Part shown: in pieces, positions 7,637-16,803 of the stretch
Layout of the letters: every line of letters begins with the position of its first letter
Numbering within the stretch: the stretch's first letter is position 1
Source: an uncultured Oscillospiraceae bacterium
Lineage (GTDB): Bacteria; Bacillota; Clostridia; Oscillospirales; Oscillospiraceae
Assembly: GCA_904419145.1 (NCBI GenBank)
Contig: CAJFQQ010000001.1
Span: forward strand, 1 to 64,000
DNA: 64,000 nucleotides
Direction of reading: 5' to 3'
Made by a program: the position numbers and the translations under genes
Notes under the pieces: generated by a model
Database searches by the model: none
Told to the model about the DNA's origin: nothing
What the model saw: the letters and a program-made list of their open reading frames with translations, nothing else

Positions 7637-8158
7637 TTACTTCTTCTCCGGTGCCGGATACTCTTCTCCCAGTGTATCCACCCGGATGCTCTGGATCACC
7701 ACCGGCGTCCGGGGCTTATCCCGCATGTCGGTGGGCTGCTCGCTGATGGCGATGGCCGCCTCCACATTGTTCGTGATCTTTCCAAAGGCGGCGTACTGCC
7801 CGTCCAGATGGGGCGCGGCATCCACCATGATGAAGAACTGGCTGCCGGCGCTGTCCGGATGCATGGCACGGGCCATGGAGAGGACACCGGTGGTGTGGCG
7901 GAGGTCGTTCTTAGCAAAGCCGTTGCCGGAGAACTCCCCGCGGATGGAGTAGCCGGGGCCGCCCATGCCGTTGCCGTTGGGGCAGCCGCCCTGGATCATA
8001 AAGCCGGGGATGCAGCGGTGGAAGGTCAGCCCGTCATAGAACCCGCTGTTGGCCAGGGCAATAAAGTTGTTCACCGTGTTGGGGGCCTTCTCCGGATACA
8101 GCTCCCCGGTCATCACCTGGCCGTTTTCCAGTGTAATGGTTACAATCGGATTGGACAT
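7637..8158 (-). CDS. Cyclophilin-type peptidyl-prolyl isomerase
   Basis: Catalyses cis-trans isomerisation of Xaa-Pro bonds. 173 residues, a single cyclophilin domain with no signal peptide, so cytoplasmic. Diagnostic blocks: ANSGFYDGLTFHRCIPGFMIQGGCPNGNGMGGPGY (catalytic Arg and Gln in FHRCIPGFMIQGG) and SAGSQFFIMVDAAPHLDGQYAAFGKI. GAGGAGAATCAAT precedes ATG 8158. It lies between smpB and ssrA on the same strand with short gaps, so it may be read through from smpB. The link to ribosome rescue is positional only. Confidence 0.95.
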   Translation of the reverse strand: MSNPIVTITLENGQVMTGELYPEKAPNTVNNFIALANSGFYDGLTFHRCIPGFMIQGGCPNGNGMGGPGYSIRGEFSGNGFAKNDLRHTTGVLSMARAMHPDSAGSQFFIMVDAAPHLDGQYAAFGKITNNVEAAIAISEQPTDMRDKPRTPVVIQSIRVDTLGEEYPAPEKK

Positions 8159-8204
8159 ATTGATTCTCCTCGATTCATTTCATGGATTCCTGTCGATCTT
8201 GTGT

Positions 8205-8666
8205 TTACCACCGGGATTTCATGGCCCGGTCCATCTCCCGCCGGGCGTCCCGCTTGGCGGCGGCGTCCCGCTTGTCGTAGTTCTTTTTGCCCTTGCACAC
8301 GCCCACTTCAATTTTCACCCTGGAATTCTTGAAGTAGACGCTGAGGGGCACCAGGGCCATGCCGTCCTGCTGGACCAGGGCCTGGAGCTTGCGGATCTCC
8401 CGCTTGTGCATCAGCAGCCGCCGGGGCCGCACCGGGTCTTTGTTGAAGATGTTCCCGTGCTCATAGGGGGAAATATGCATCCCATGAATGTATATCTCCC
8501 CATTCTTGGCGATACAATAGGAGTCCTTCAAATTCAGCGTACCGGCCCGGATGGACTTCACCTCCGTGCCGCACAGCTCAATGCCCGCCTCGTATTTGTC
8601 CTCCACGAAATAGTCGTGGTAGGCCTTGCGGTTCTGGGCCGCAACCTTGATGCCGGACTTTTCCAT
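8205..8666 (-). CDS. smpB: SsrA-binding protein SmpB
   Basis: Binds the tRNA-like domain of tmRNA and mimics the anticodon arm in trans-translation. 153 residues with the SmpB blocks [54 protein letters not shown] and the basic C-terminal tail ([26 protein letters not shown]) that enters the mRNA channel. The frame is open further upstream, but the start is set at ATG 8666, where GGGAGGTCCTCT precedes it and which lies after the promoter at 8700-8728. Together with ssrA 600 bp downstream, the whole rescue system is encoded here. Confidence 0.96.
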   Translation of the reverse strand: MEKSGIKVAAQNRKAYHDYFVEDKYEAGIELCGTEVKSIRAGTLNLKDSYCIAKNGEIYIHGMHISPYEHGNIFNKDPVRPRRLLMHKREIRKLQALVQQDGMALVPLSVYFKNSRVKIEVGVCKGKKNYDKRDAAAKRDARREMDRAMKSRW

Positions 8667-8699
8667 AGAGGACCTCCCTTCTGCTGGCCTAGGAAATGT

Positions 8700-8728
8700 A
8701 TTATAGCATATCCGCTCCCTTCTTGCAA
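8700..8728 (-). promoter_or_regulatory. Sigma-A promoter of smpB
   Basis: Minus strand: TTGCAA (8728-8723), 17-bp spacer, TATAAT (8705-8700). The start near 8693 gives a leader of about 27 nt. Confidence 0.75.
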
Positions 8729-8789
8729 GGGAACATTGGGAAAAACTGTCGAACCGGCCGGGAACTGGCACCAATGGTGCGAAAAGAAA

Positions 8790-8818
8790 TTGCTTTTCCC
8801 TGCCGGCTTTGCTATAAT
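8790..8818 (+). promoter_or_regulatory. Sigma-A promoter of the GDPD gene and possibly the wal run
   Basis: TTGCTT (8790-8795), 17-bp spacer, TATAAT (8813-8818). The start near 8825 excludes the ATG at 8821 as initiation codon. No other clear promoter was found up to walR, so this may feed the whole rightward run. Confidence 0.7.
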
Positions 8819-8847
8819 AAATGCAATTATGTACAATGTGGTGTAGT

Positions 8848-9759
8848 ATGACGATCTGTAAACAACGCATATCCCCGATCCTTCCAATCCCTGCCGCCGC
8901 CCTGGCGCTTCTGTGTGCGGGGCTGATGCTGGTACTGGCGCTCTTTCCCGCCATGCAGGTGCCGGCCCTGGCCTACGGCGGCGCCTCCGCCCTGATCCCG
9001 ACGCCGGCCGCCTATCCCAACGCCCCTCTGGTGGCCCACGCCATGGGCCAAATCGACGATCGCACCGGCACCAACAGCCTGGAGGCCTTTCAGGCCAACT
9101 ACGCGAAGGGGTATCGCCTGTTTGAGTGCGACCTTGCCATGACCAGCGACGGCCGGGTGGTCCTTCGCCATGACTGGTCCGCCGGTGTCCAGGAGGGCGT
9201 GGACCCGGAGCACATCCCAACGGCGGAGGAGTTTCAGCAGATCCCCATTTACGGGCAGTATACGTCCCTGACCTTTCTGGACCTGCTGGGCCTGCTGGCC
9301 CTCTATCCGGAGGTCTATTTCATCCTGGACGGCAAGGACACTGATGCCGAGAGCGTCACCGCCCAGTACACCGCCATGGTGGAGGAGGCGGAGGCCTGGG
9401 GCATGCTCCACCTGTTTGACCGCCTGATCGTCCAGCTCTATGCCCCGGAAATGCAGGACACCGTGGAGGCGGTCCACCATTTTGACCACTATATGCTGAC
9501 GCTGTACCAAACTCCCTTCTACGGCGAGGCGGACCTGCTGGCGCAGTACGCCGCCGCCTGTGAGGAGCGGGGCATCCAGGACATCGTCATGTGGCACTTT
9601 TTATACAGCGCGGACTTCATCCCCCTGCTGGAGGGCAGCGGGATCCGGGTCTGGCTCCACACCGTCAACGACGCTTCCCAGGCCAACCGCTATCTCGCGG
9701 AGGGCGCCTGGGGGATCTACTCCGACCGGATCGACCCGGCGGAGGTCAACCGAATCTAA
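8848..9759 (+). CDS. Membrane-anchored glycerophosphodiester phosphodiesterase-family protein
   Basis: About 303 residues: an N-terminal hydrophobic segment ([22 protein letters not shown]), then a GDPD TIM barrel facing outwards. Catalytic elements are present: HAMG (first His), [18 protein letters not shown] and VVLRHDW (second His). The usual HRG...EN is HAMG...NS, as in a GDPD subgroup on cell surfaces. The substrate could be a glycerophosphodiester or teichoic-acid-like polymer; not resolvable here. Of three in-frame ATGs (8821, 8836, 8848), the first lies upstream of the predicted transcript start, and 8848 is preferred, although no strong ribosome site is visible. It sits 16 bp before the NUDIX gene. 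Confidence 0.82.
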   Translation: MTICKQRISPILPIPAAALALLCAGLMLVLALFPAMQVPALAYGGASALIPTPAAYPNAPLVAHAMGQIDDRTGTNSLEAFQANYAKGYRLFECDLAMTSDGRVVLRHDWSAGVQEGVDPEHIPTAEEFQQIPIYGQYTSLTFLDLLGLLALYPEVYFILDGKDTDAESVTAQYTAMVEEAEAWGMLHLFDRLIVQLYAPEMQDTVEAVHHFDHYMLTLYQTPFYGEADLLAQYAAACEERGIQDIVMWHFLYSADFIPLLEGSGIRVWLHTVNDASQANRYLAEGAWGIYSDRIDPAEVNRI

Positions 9760-9775
9760 GAGGAGGCCATTTGGA

Positions 9776-10312
9776 ATGGAATTAATTGAAAAAACATTGG
9801 AGCGCCAGCCCATCTTCGAGGGCCGGGTCATCAAGGTCCACGTGGATAAGGTGGAACTGCCCAACGGCAATACCTCTACCCGGGAAATTGTCAACCACCC
9901 CGGCGGGGTTGGGATTTTGGCCCTGGACCAGGATAACAATGTGCTCACGGTCACCCAGTACCGCTACGCCTATCAGCAGACCCTGCTGGAGATCCCCGCC
10001 GGGAAACTGGAGCGGGGCGAGGACCCCTATTTTGCAGCCATGCGGGAGCTGAAGGAGGAGACCGGCGCTTCTACAGAGAAGCTCACTTCTTTGGGTGAGG
10101 TCTATCCCTCCCCCGGCTTCAGCGATGAAATCATCCGCCTGTATCTGGCGAAAAACCTCACCTGGGGGGAAATGCAGCCGGATGAGGACGAATTTTTGGA
10201 CGTGGAGCGGGTACCTTTTCACATCTTGGTGGACCGTATCCTCTCCGGAGAGATCACCGATGCCAAGACCTGCATCGCGGTATTGAAGGCAAAGCTGCTG
10301 CTGGGGCTGTAA
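9776..10312 (+). CDS. NUDIX hydrolase, ADP-ribose pyrophosphatase type
   Basis: Probably hydrolyses ADP-ribose to AMP and ribose-5-phosphate. 178 residues. The NUDIX box is complete: GKLERGEDPYFAAMRELKEETG. The N-terminus (FEGRVIKVHVDKVELPNG) and QYRYAYQQTLLEIPAG are typical of NudF/YqkG-type ADP-ribose pyrophosphatases, as is SPGFSDEIIRLYLA after the box. AAGAGGAGG precedes ATG 9776. It lies 16 bp after the GDPD gene and 32 bp before walR, so co-transcription is likely. No functional link to WalRK is known to me. Confidence 0.92.
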   Translation: MELIEKTLERQPIFEGRVIKVHVDKVELPNGNTSTREIVNHPGGVGILALDQDNNVLTVTQYRYAYQQTLLEIPAGKLERGEDPYFAAMRELKEETGASTEKLTSLGEVYPSPGFSDEIIRLYLAKNLTWGEMQPDEDEFLDVERVPFHILVDRILSGEITDAKTCIAVLKAKLLLGL

Positions 10313-10344
10313 GTTCCTTCCGGCAGTGGACATAGGAGGGTACT

Positions 10345-11049
10345 ATGGAGCAGAAAAAGACCGTCCTCATTGTGGAGGACGAGAAGAATATTGTGGATAT
10401 TCTCCGCTTTAATCTTCAGCGGGAGGGCTATGAGACCCTGGAGGCCTTTGACGGGGATGCCGGGCTGCAGATGGCCCGCACCCGGCATCCGGACATCATC
10501 CTGCTGGATGTAATGCTGCCGAAGATGAACGGCTTTGATGTGTGCCGGGCACTGCGGCAGGACGGGGACAACGTGCCGGTGCTGATCCTCACCGCCCGGG
10601 AGGAGGAGGCGGACAAGGTGCTGGGCCTGGAGATCGGGGCCGACGATTATATTACCAAGCCCTTCTCCATGCGTGAGCTGCTGGCCCGGGTGAAAGCCAA
10701 CATCCGCCGCACCGCCATGCTACATACGGACACTGCGGGCAGCACAATGGACACCGGCACAGATCTGGTTATCAATACCGATACCTACCAGGTCACCAAA
10801 GCGGGCAAGGTAATCGGACTGACCCAGCGGGAATATGAGCTGCTGACCTTTCTCGCCAGCCATCCGGGCAAGGTGTACAGCCGCATCGACCTGATGGAGC
10901 AGGTCTGGAACTACGGCTATGTGGGAGAGGACGTGCGCACCGTGGATGTGACGGTGCGGCGCCTGCGGGAAAAGATCGAGGACGATCCTGCCGCCCCCGC
11001 CTATATCCTGACCCGTCGGGGCGTCGGGTATTACTTTACTGCGGAGTGA
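10345..11049 (+). CDS. walR: WalR (YycF)-type response regulator
   Basis: OmpR/PhoB-type regulator of cell-wall metabolism in Firmicutes. 234 residues: receiver domain with the phospho-acceptor D55 (IILLDVMLP), acidic pocket (VEDE) and Lys in TKPFSMREL; winged-helix DNA-binding domain from about 130 (LTQREYELLTFLASHPGKVYSRIDLMEQVW...RTVDVTVRRLREKIE...YILTRRGVGYYF). TAGGAGGGTACT precedes ATG 10345. The Wal identity rests on the downstream order walK, yycH, yycI, yycJ, rlmH. Two matches to the WalR box lie at 60734-60750 and 60902-60918. Confidence 0.92.
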   Translation: MEQKKTVLIVEDEKNIVDILRFNLQREGYETLEAFDGDAGLQMARTRHPDIILLDVMLPKMNGFDVCRALRQDGDNVPVLILTAREEEADKVLGLEIGADDYITKPFSMRELLARVKANIRRTAMLHTDTAGSTMDTGTDLVINTDTYQVTKAGKVIGLTQREYELLTFLASHPGKVYSRIDLMEQVWNYGYVGEDVRTVDVTVRRLREKIEDDPAAPAYILTRRGVGYYFTAE

Positions 11050-11091
11050 CCGCCCGTGTCCCCGCAAACTCTCTGACAAGGTGGTGCTGCT

Positions 11092-12903
11092 ATGTTTCGA
11101 AGCCTGCACATGAAGCTGGTGCTGATTATGCTGCTGCTCATCACGTCCCTGATGACCATTGTGGGCGCGTTCCTGATGACCAGCATCACCGGCTTTTTTA
11201 TTGACGACTTTTACCAGCAGGTGGACGCCATTTTCGGCTCCTCCAACGCCTCCTTTGTCAACAATCTCCGCACTATGGCGGCCCAGGAGGACGGCCTTGC
11301 AGATATTCAGAATGCAATTGAGGCCAATGCAGCGCCTTTAGGCATCAATTACCGCACCCGCAATTACTATATCCTGGATGGGGAGACAGGTGAATTCCTG
11401 GCCAGCGGCTCGGACAATACCGATGTCCCATACCTCACCGCCACCCCCAATCTTATCACCGCCCGCAACAGCATCGCCCAGGGTACCGACGAGGTGGGCG
11501 ACAGCAGCGACATCACTGCTAGCTACATGGACGTCGCTATTCCCATCACCGGCGGGAACAACAGCTACATCATTTACATCTACGACAACCGCGGCACCGT
11601 CAGCGATCTGAACAGCCAGATGTTCCTCATCATCGTCCAGGCCCTGCTGGTGGGGCTTCTGATCTCGGTGTTGCTGAGCTTCCTTCTCAGCAAGACCATG
11701 ATTACCCCCATCGAACGGCTCACCGAGGGGGCGGAGCGGGTGGCTGCCGGGGATTTCTCCAACCCTATTGATGTGGATTCCTCTGATGAAATCGGCATCC
11801 TGACCACCACCTTTAACGACATGGCCGCCGTGCTGGAGGAGACCCTTCTCACGGTGGAAAATGAACGCAACAAGCTGGACACCCTGTTCCTCCACATGAC
11901 CGACGGCGTGGTAGCCTTCTCCGGGGACGGCTCCATTGTCCACTGCAACCCCGCTGCCAGCGAGATGCTGGAGCGCGCAGTCGGAGAGATGGACTATGAC
12001 AGCATTTTTGGAGAGATCTTCCCTCTGGAGGAATTGACACAGCTGCGCCGCCCTAATTTCAAGGAGGCGGAAATCCACCTCCACGGCAAATTTCTTGAGG
12101 TGTACTTTGCCCCCTTCGATCAGGAGAGCGGCATCGGCGTCATGGCGGTGCTCCACGATGTGACCGCCCAGCGGAAGAACGACGAGATGCGCAAGGAGTT
12201 CGTCGCCAACGTCTCCCATGAGCTGCGCACCCCGCTCACCAATATCCGCAGCTATGCCGAGACCCTTCGGGACACCGATGAGATGCCCCCTGACATCTCC
12301 CACAGCTTCCTTGATATCATCATCGGTGAAACCGACCGGATGACCCATATCGTCCAGGATCTTTTGACACTCAGCCGCCTGGACAGCGGGCAGTCGGAGC
12401 TGCACATGACCCGCTTCCACTTTGGCGACGCCATCGACAGCGTGTGCCGCGCTGTCGAATTGGATGCTCAGCGCCATGGACATACGCTGGAGCGCCTCTA
12501 TCGCTCTGAAGAGCTCCCAATGATCGTAGGTGACCAAGGGCGGCTAGAGCAGGTAATGATGAATGTCATCGGCAACTCCATCAAGTATACCCCCGACGGC
12601 GGCCGCATTCAGGTCAGTGCCGGTTCTACCGAACATCAGGTTTGGATGGAGGTATCCGACACCGGGATCGGCATTCCCAAGCAGGACTGGAACCGTATCT
12701 TTGACCGCTTCTACAGGGTGGACAAAGCCCGCTCCCGTGAAAGCGGCGGCACCGGCCTGGGGCTCTCCATTGCCAGAGAGCTGGTCGAGCGGCATGGCGG
12801 CACGATCGGACTTGTGGCGCATCAAGGCCCCGGCACGACAGTGCGCATTGTATTGCCCATCCGCCAAGAGCGTCCAATGGAGGCAGGAGATGAGAAAGCG
12901 TAA
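11092..12903 (+). CDS. walK: WalK (YycG)-type sensor histidine kinase
   Basis: 603 residues. TM1 about 8-30; extracellular sensor of about 150 residues; TM2 about 180-203; HAMP (TPIERLTEGAERVAAGDF...); PAS (ERNKLDTLFLHMTDGVVAFSGDGSIVHCNPAASEML); HisKA with H376 in EFVANVSHELRTPLTNIRSY; HATPase with NVIGNSIKYTPDGG, VSDTGIGIPKQDWNRIFDRFYR and GGTGLGLSIARELVERHGG. The architecture matches WalK of low-GC Gram-positives, which senses the state of peptidoglycan. It starts 42 bp after walR and overlaps yycH by 14 bp, so translation is coupled. Confidence 0.93.
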   Translation: MFRSLHMKLVLIMLLLITSLMTIVGAFLMTSITGFFIDDFYQQVDAIFGSSNASFVNNLRTMAAQEDGLADIQNAIEANAAPLGINYRTRNYYILDGETGEFLASGSDNTDVPYLTATPNLITARNSIAQGTDEVGDSSDITASYMDVAIPITGGNNSYIIYIYDNRGTVSDLNSQMFLIIVQALLVGLLISVLLSFLLSKTMITPIERLTEGAERVAAGDFSNPIDVDSSDEIGILTTTFNDMAAVLEETLLTVENERNKLDTLFLHMTDGVVAFSGDGSIVHCNPAASEMLERAVGEMDYDSIFGEIFPLEELTQLRRPNFKEAEIHLHGKFLEVYFAPFDQESGIGVMAVLHDVTAQRKNDEMRKEFVANVSHELRTPLTNIRSYAETLRDTDEMPPDISHSFLDIIIGETDRMTHIVQDLLTLSRLDSGQSELHMTRFHFGDAIDSVCRAVELDAQRHGHTLERLYRSEELPMIVGDQGRLEQVMMNVIGNSIKYTPDGGRIQVSAGSTEHQVWMEVSDTGIGIPKQDWNRIFDRFYRVDKARSRESGGTGLGLSIARELVERHGGTIGLVAHQGPGTTVRIVLPIRQERPMEAGDEKA

Positions 12904-14206
12904 CTTGAGTAAAGGGCAGGTCTCCATACTGCAAAATATCTGCATTCTCTGCCTCAGCCTGCTGGCAGGCTTCCTCCTGGTGACGGTATTCTCCTATGAA
13001 GCCGATGGTAACGGTACGATTCCATCCCTCAATACGCTGCTAAATTCTCCACAGGCGGACGAGAGCTCGCAGTCCTCCGACCTGAGCGGTATGGCGGTCC
13101 CCTTCAATCTGGTGGCCACATCAGAGCATGGCCGCTATGGCCGGATGCTGGTCAGCTCAGCTGAGCGTGATCAGCTTCACTCTTCCAGTCTGCTGCTGGA
13201 GGCTCTTGGTTCTGCCAGCAGCCCTGTCGTTGTGCCTGAGGATCAGTTCCAGGACGCGTTGTCCCAGACCAGCCTGTTTTTGGACTATCTTTTTCCTGTT
13301 CCCTCTTCCATACTGGCCGCCTGGTTCGGCGCGGACTTTTCTGCGGACCTGGAGATCCGCTATCTGCTGATCTCTGCCACTAGTTCAGAAAGCGCCAAGC
13401 TCTATCTGTGGGATGGGATCGGCGACATCTACTGCTACGGCACAGCGGTGGAGTATCCTTCGCTGGCAGATCTGGTGCTCTCCTTCCGCCGGGATGATGC
13501 TACTGCCTCCGGGGATGTCGCTTTTGCTTTTGAGGATCCGGAGACTTACGGCCATCTTTCCCCTTATACTGTTCTCAGCAGCGAGGCAGCAACGGCCAGT
13601 GTCCTGACATCCGCATTGCCGGACCTGGCATCAGATGTCGACTCCATCCTTTCCATACTGGACTTCAACCCACACACCATCGCCCGTTATAATCTGACCA
13701 ACGGCATAGAGGTTGTGGAATTTCCCCGGACTCTTCGGGTTTATACCGACGGCAGCATTCAATACAGCGGCAGTGCGGACGCAACCAGCTCTCTTTATGT
13801 TATCCCCACTGCCGGGGAATCCCCCAGCGAAGCGGAAGCCCTGCTGGCTTCTCTCCGTCTTGCTGAACTGCTGCTTCCGGAGGAGGTTCTTTTAGATTCC
13901 GACTTCTATTTTTCGGGTATCCAACCGACCGATACCGGCTATCACATCACATTTGACTATTTGATAGATGGCATTCCCGTCTATCTGGCCAGTGGTGCTT
14001 CCGCCCTTGAAATTGATACCACCGGCGGTACGATCACCTCGTTCCGCCTTCAATACCGGCAGTACACGGTTCAGGAGGACTCCTATCACCTGCTGCCCTT
14101 GCCGCAGGCTGTTCACATGGCAACTGGCTATCAGAACGTTTTCCTGACCAAGGGCTATGTGGATCGCGGCGGTGAAACCGTTACAGCTGAATGGCTGGTC
14201 CGGTGA
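12890..14206 (+). CDS. yycH: YycH-like regulator of WalK
   Basis: 438 residues: one N-terminal membrane segment (ILQNICILCLSLLAGFLLVTVFSY), the rest extracytoplasmic. YycH-family proteins contact WalK in the membrane and tune its activity. Assignment rests on position between walK and a YycI-like gene, on topology and on length; sequence conservation in this family is low. GGAGGCAGGAG stands before ATG 12890, inside the end of walK. By eye the codon use is AT-richer and less biased than that of walRK, common for fast-evolving envelope proteins. Confidence 0.8.
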   Translation: MRKRNLSKGQVSILQNICILCLSLLAGFLLVTVFSYEADGNGTIPSLNTLLNSPQADESSQSSDLSGMAVPFNLVATSEHGRYGRMLVSSAERDQLHSSSLLLEALGSASSPVVVPEDQFQDALSQTSLFLDYLFPVPSSILAAWFGADFSADLEIRYLLISATSSESAKLYLWDGIGDIYCYGTAVEYPSLADLVLSFRRDDATASGDVAFAFEDPETYGHLSPYTVLSSEAATASVLTSALPDLASDVDSILSILDFNPHTIARYNLTNGIEVVEFPRTLRVYTDGSIQYSGSADATSSLYVIPTAGESPSEAEALLASLRLAELLLPEEVLLDSDFYFSGIQPTDTGYHITFDYLIDGIPVYLASGASALEIDTTGGTITSFRLQYRQYTVQEDSYHLLPLPQAVHMATGYQNVFLTKGYVDRGGETVTAEWLVR

Positions 14207-14265
14207 GGATGTGCGAGGTCCACCGGCTTTTCCCCATGTCTCCGCCCCGTGGAAGGAGGGTTTTC

Positions 14266-15072
14266 TTGGAATCTTACCGTCTGAAAAACATCGTTATCAT
14301 CATATTGCTCATACTGAACCTGTTTCTCGCTTCTCTGCTGCTGAATTTCCGCCTCCAAGGCACCCGGGCACGTCAAGAAATGATGGAACAGCTCAATGCG
14401 TTGTTTACGTCCAACGCTATTTCCCTGTCAGACGATCTGGATTTAAATGCAGCGCCCCTTACTTCCCTTTCTGTCCATCGGAATTTGGAGGAAGAGTCCG
14501 CAATTGCAGCTATGCTGCTGGGAGAGGCCGTCACAGCGGAGCACCAGGGCGGCGGAATCTATTCTTATGCCGGCTCCTATGGCACCGTCCATTTCCGCAG
14601 TAATGGGAATTTCGATTATGCCCCGGTCAATCAGCGGATCAATGACCCTGCAGACTTTTGTGAGACATTTTGTGAAACTTACGGCTACGTCCCTACAGAT
14701 CCTCTCTCCAGCAGCACAGACAGTTTTACTGCCACCCAGTATCTTGGGGAACACGCCATATATAATGCCACTGTTACCTTCCAGTTCAATAACGGCTATC
14801 TGATCGCCCTCTCCGGATCGTATATTTCCAGCTCCAACACTACTCCCGTCGCCGCATCCTCCTCCCTCAGCACTGTCGATGCATTGGTGCAGCTTCTGGA
14901 TTATCGCAATGAGACAGGCGTAGTCTGTAACAGCATTCAGGAAATCCTTCCTGTATATGAGCTGCAGTCCGGCCCCTCTGCATCTCTGCAGCTGACAGCC
15001 AAATGGCAGATTACAGCGGATGCATATCAGTATTATGTAGACTGTTCCACCGGAGCTGTTATTCGCGCTTGA
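14266..15072 (+). CDS. yycI: YycI-like regulator of WalK
   Basis: 268 residues when started at TTG 14266: GGAAGGAGG at 14251-14259 stands 6 nt before it, while the upstream ATGs (14191, 14209, 14236) have no ribosome site. One N-terminal membrane helix (LKNIVIIILLILNLFLASLLLNF), then an extracytoplasmic domain of the YycI type. It would form a membrane complex with YycH and WalK. It starts 60 bp after the yycH stop and is followed by a strong terminator, so the walR-to-yycI unit ends here. Function is inferred from synteny and topology. Confidence 0.8.
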   Translation: MESYRLKNIVIIILLILNLFLASLLLNFRLQGTRARQEMMEQLNALFTSNAISLSDDLDLNAAPLTSLSVHRNLEEESAIAAMLLGEAVTAEHQGGGIYSYAGSYGTVHFRSNGNFDYAPVNQRINDPADFCETFCETYGYVPTDPLSSSTDSFTATQYLGEHAIYNATVTFQFNNGYLIALSGSYISSSNTTPVAASSSLSTVDALVQLLDYRNETGVVCNSIQEILPVYELQSGPSASLQLTAKWQITADAYQYYVDCSTGAVIRA

Positions 15073-15095
15073 TCGCACCAGTCAGCCGCATTCTT

Positions 15096-15127
15096 TTCCC
15101 GCCGTATCCCACGGCGGGAAATTTTTT
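15096..15127 (+). terminator. Terminator after yycI
   Basis: TTCCCGCCGT (15096-15105) pairs with ACGGCGGGAA (15111-15120), 5-nt loop, then ATTTTTT. It separates the walRK-yycHI unit from murA. Confidence 0.85.
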
Positions 15128-15137
15128 GAATTTATTA

Positions 15138-15165
15138 TTGATTTTACCGTTTTTTTTGGTATACT
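15138..15165 (+). promoter_or_regulatory. Sigma-A promoter of murA
   Basis: TTGATT (15138-15143), 16-bp spacer, TATACT (15160-15165). The start near 15172 leaves a leader of about 260 nt before the GTG at 15432, with a possible GATCTG/CAGATC stem around 15198-15222 but no known riboswitch. Confidence 0.65.
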
Positions 15166-15431
15166 ACTAGTGATGCCCAGTCTACGTTATGTCGCCGGAT
15201 CTGCGGGGGTCTTACCAGATCAGCGCCGGCTCGTACCATCCCAGTTGGTATGGGGAACTGTTCTGACTGCGGCCTTATTTCAGCTCGTTCTAAACTTTTC
15301 CACAGATCTGTTTTCAGTCTTTTGGTTCATCTGTGATGTGCGTGAAGTTTTTTAGTTCAGGGCGTATGAAGATGTTTACATCGGACAAAATGAAGTTGCC
15401 GATGTTCGACGATATAAGGAGTTGTGTTCTT

Positions 15432-16730
15432 GTGAAGAAATATGTGGTTGAGGGAGGAAACCCCCTTTTTGGTGAAGTCCATATCAGCGGCGCGAAAAAC
15501 GCTGCTGTTGCCATTATTCCTGCTGCTCTGATGGTTAACGGCGTGTGCCGGATTGAAAACATTCCCCAGATCAGCGATGTGTCTCTGTTGTTATCCATCC
15601 TTCAGGATTTGGGTGCCAATGTGCGCAGCATTAATCTCAACACTGTGGAAATTGATTGCTCCCATGTGCACAACGCCCGTGTTCCTTATGACTCTGCCCG
15701 CCGCTGCCGGGCCTCTTATTATCTGATCGGCTCTCTGCTGGGCCGCTTTGGTCTGGCAGATGTTGCTCTCCCCGGAGGCTGTGATTTTGGCGGAACCCGC
15801 CCCATTGATCAGCACTTGAAGGGGTTCAAAGCCCTCGGTGCCGATGTGGAGGTTCAGGGCGGCTTCATCAATGCCCAAGCGGCTCAGGACGGGCGTCTTA
15901 CCGGCGCCAACATCTTCCTGGACAAAGTCTCTGTGGGCGCCACCATCAATATCATGCTGGCTGCCACCCTTGCCGATGGCCTGACTGTGGTGGAGAATGT
16001 GGCCAAGGAGCCCCACATCGTGGATGTGGCCAACTTCCTCAACTCTATGGGCGCGGATATCAAGGGCGCCGGCACGGATGTTATTAAGATTAGGGGTGTC
16101 AAGGAACTTCATGGAGGTACCTATTCGATTATCCCCGATCAGATCGAGGCCGGCACCTATATGGCGGCTGTGGCCGCCTGCGGCGGCCAGATCAAGGTCT
16201 GCAACATCATTCCCAAGCACATGGACTGCATCACCGCCAAGCTCCTGGAGATGGGTGTAGAGGTGGAGGAGATCGACGACAGTCTTCTTGTCCGCCGCAT
16301 TGGCCCGTTGATCCGTGCCAATATCAAAACTATGCCTTATCCCGGATTTCCTACAGACATGCAGCCGCAGGTGGCCGCTGTCCTCTGTCTGGCACAGGGG
16401 ACCAGCATCATCACGGAAAGCGTCTTTTCCAGCCGTTTCCGCTACACAGATGAATTCAAGCGGATGGGGGCACAAATCCAGGTAGATGGGAATCTTGCTA
16501 TTATTGAGGGCGTAGATCATCTGACTGGTGCACAGATCCAGGCATGTGACCTGCGGGCCGGTGCAGCGATGATTATTGCCGCCCTGGCTGCCCACGGCAC
16601 CAGCGAGATTACCGGCGTACAATATATTGAGCGCGGCTATGAAGATGTAATCGAGAAATTCCGTAAGCTGGGCGGCAATATCTACTCGGTGGAGTGTTCC
16701 GAGGAAAGCGAAGTCCTTAACGTGGGATAA
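15432..16730 (+). CDS. murA: UDP-N-acetylglucosamine 1-carboxyvinyltransferase (MurA)
   Basis: First committed step of peptidoglycan precursor synthesis: transfers enolpyruvate from PEP to UDP-GlcNAc. 432 residues from GTG 15432. Blocks: KYVVEGGNPLFGEVHISGAKNAA (substrate Lys-Asn), RCRASYYLIGSLLGRFG, and ALPGGCDFGGTRPID, which contains the catalytic Cys targeted by fosfomycin, plus DMQPQVAAVLCLAQG and DLRAGAAMIIAALAA. The frame is open further upstream, but AAGGAG at 15416-15421 and homology favour GTG 15432. It has its own promoter and terminator, between yycI and yycJ, an insertion relative to the Bacillus wal operon. Confidence 0.96.
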   Translation: MKKYVVEGGNPLFGEVHISGAKNAAVAIIPAALMVNGVCRIENIPQISDVSLLLSILQDLGANVRSINLNTVEIDCSHVHNARVPYDSARRCRASYYLIGSLLGRFGLADVALPGGCDFGGTRPIDQHLKGFKALGADVEVQGGFINAQAAQDGRLTGANIFLDKVSVGATINIMLAATLADGLTVVENVAKEPHIVDVANFLNSMGADIKGAGTDVIKIRGVKELHGGTYSIIPDQIEAGTYMAAVAACGGQIKVCNIIPKHMDCITAKLLEMGVEVEEIDDSLLVRRIGPLIRANIKTMPYPGFPTDMQPQVAAVLCLAQGTSIITESVFSSRFRYTDEFKRMGAQIQVDGNLAIIEGVDHLTGAQIQACDLRAGAAMIIAALAAHGTSEITGVQYIERGYEDVIEKFRKLGGNIYSVECSEESEVLNVG

Positions 16731-16758
16731 GTCCCACAGATAAAGAAAATGGAAACAC

Positions 16759-16787
16759 AAAAACAGGGTAGTACTACCCTGTTTTTT
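16759..16787 (+). terminator. Terminator between murA and yycJ
   Basis: AAAAACAGGGTA pairs with TACCCTGTTTTT around GTAC, and the T-run continues to 16787. The yycJ ribosome site lies 4 bp further on, so some read-through is needed unless another promoter exists. Confidence 0.8.
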
Positions 16788-16803
16788 CTTGGAGAACATT
16801 TGC

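Noticed and set aside
15333..15431. Longer MurA start at an upstream ATG
   Set aside because: The added residues do not belong to the MurA fold, the upstream codon has no ribosome site, and AAGGAG points to GTG 15432.
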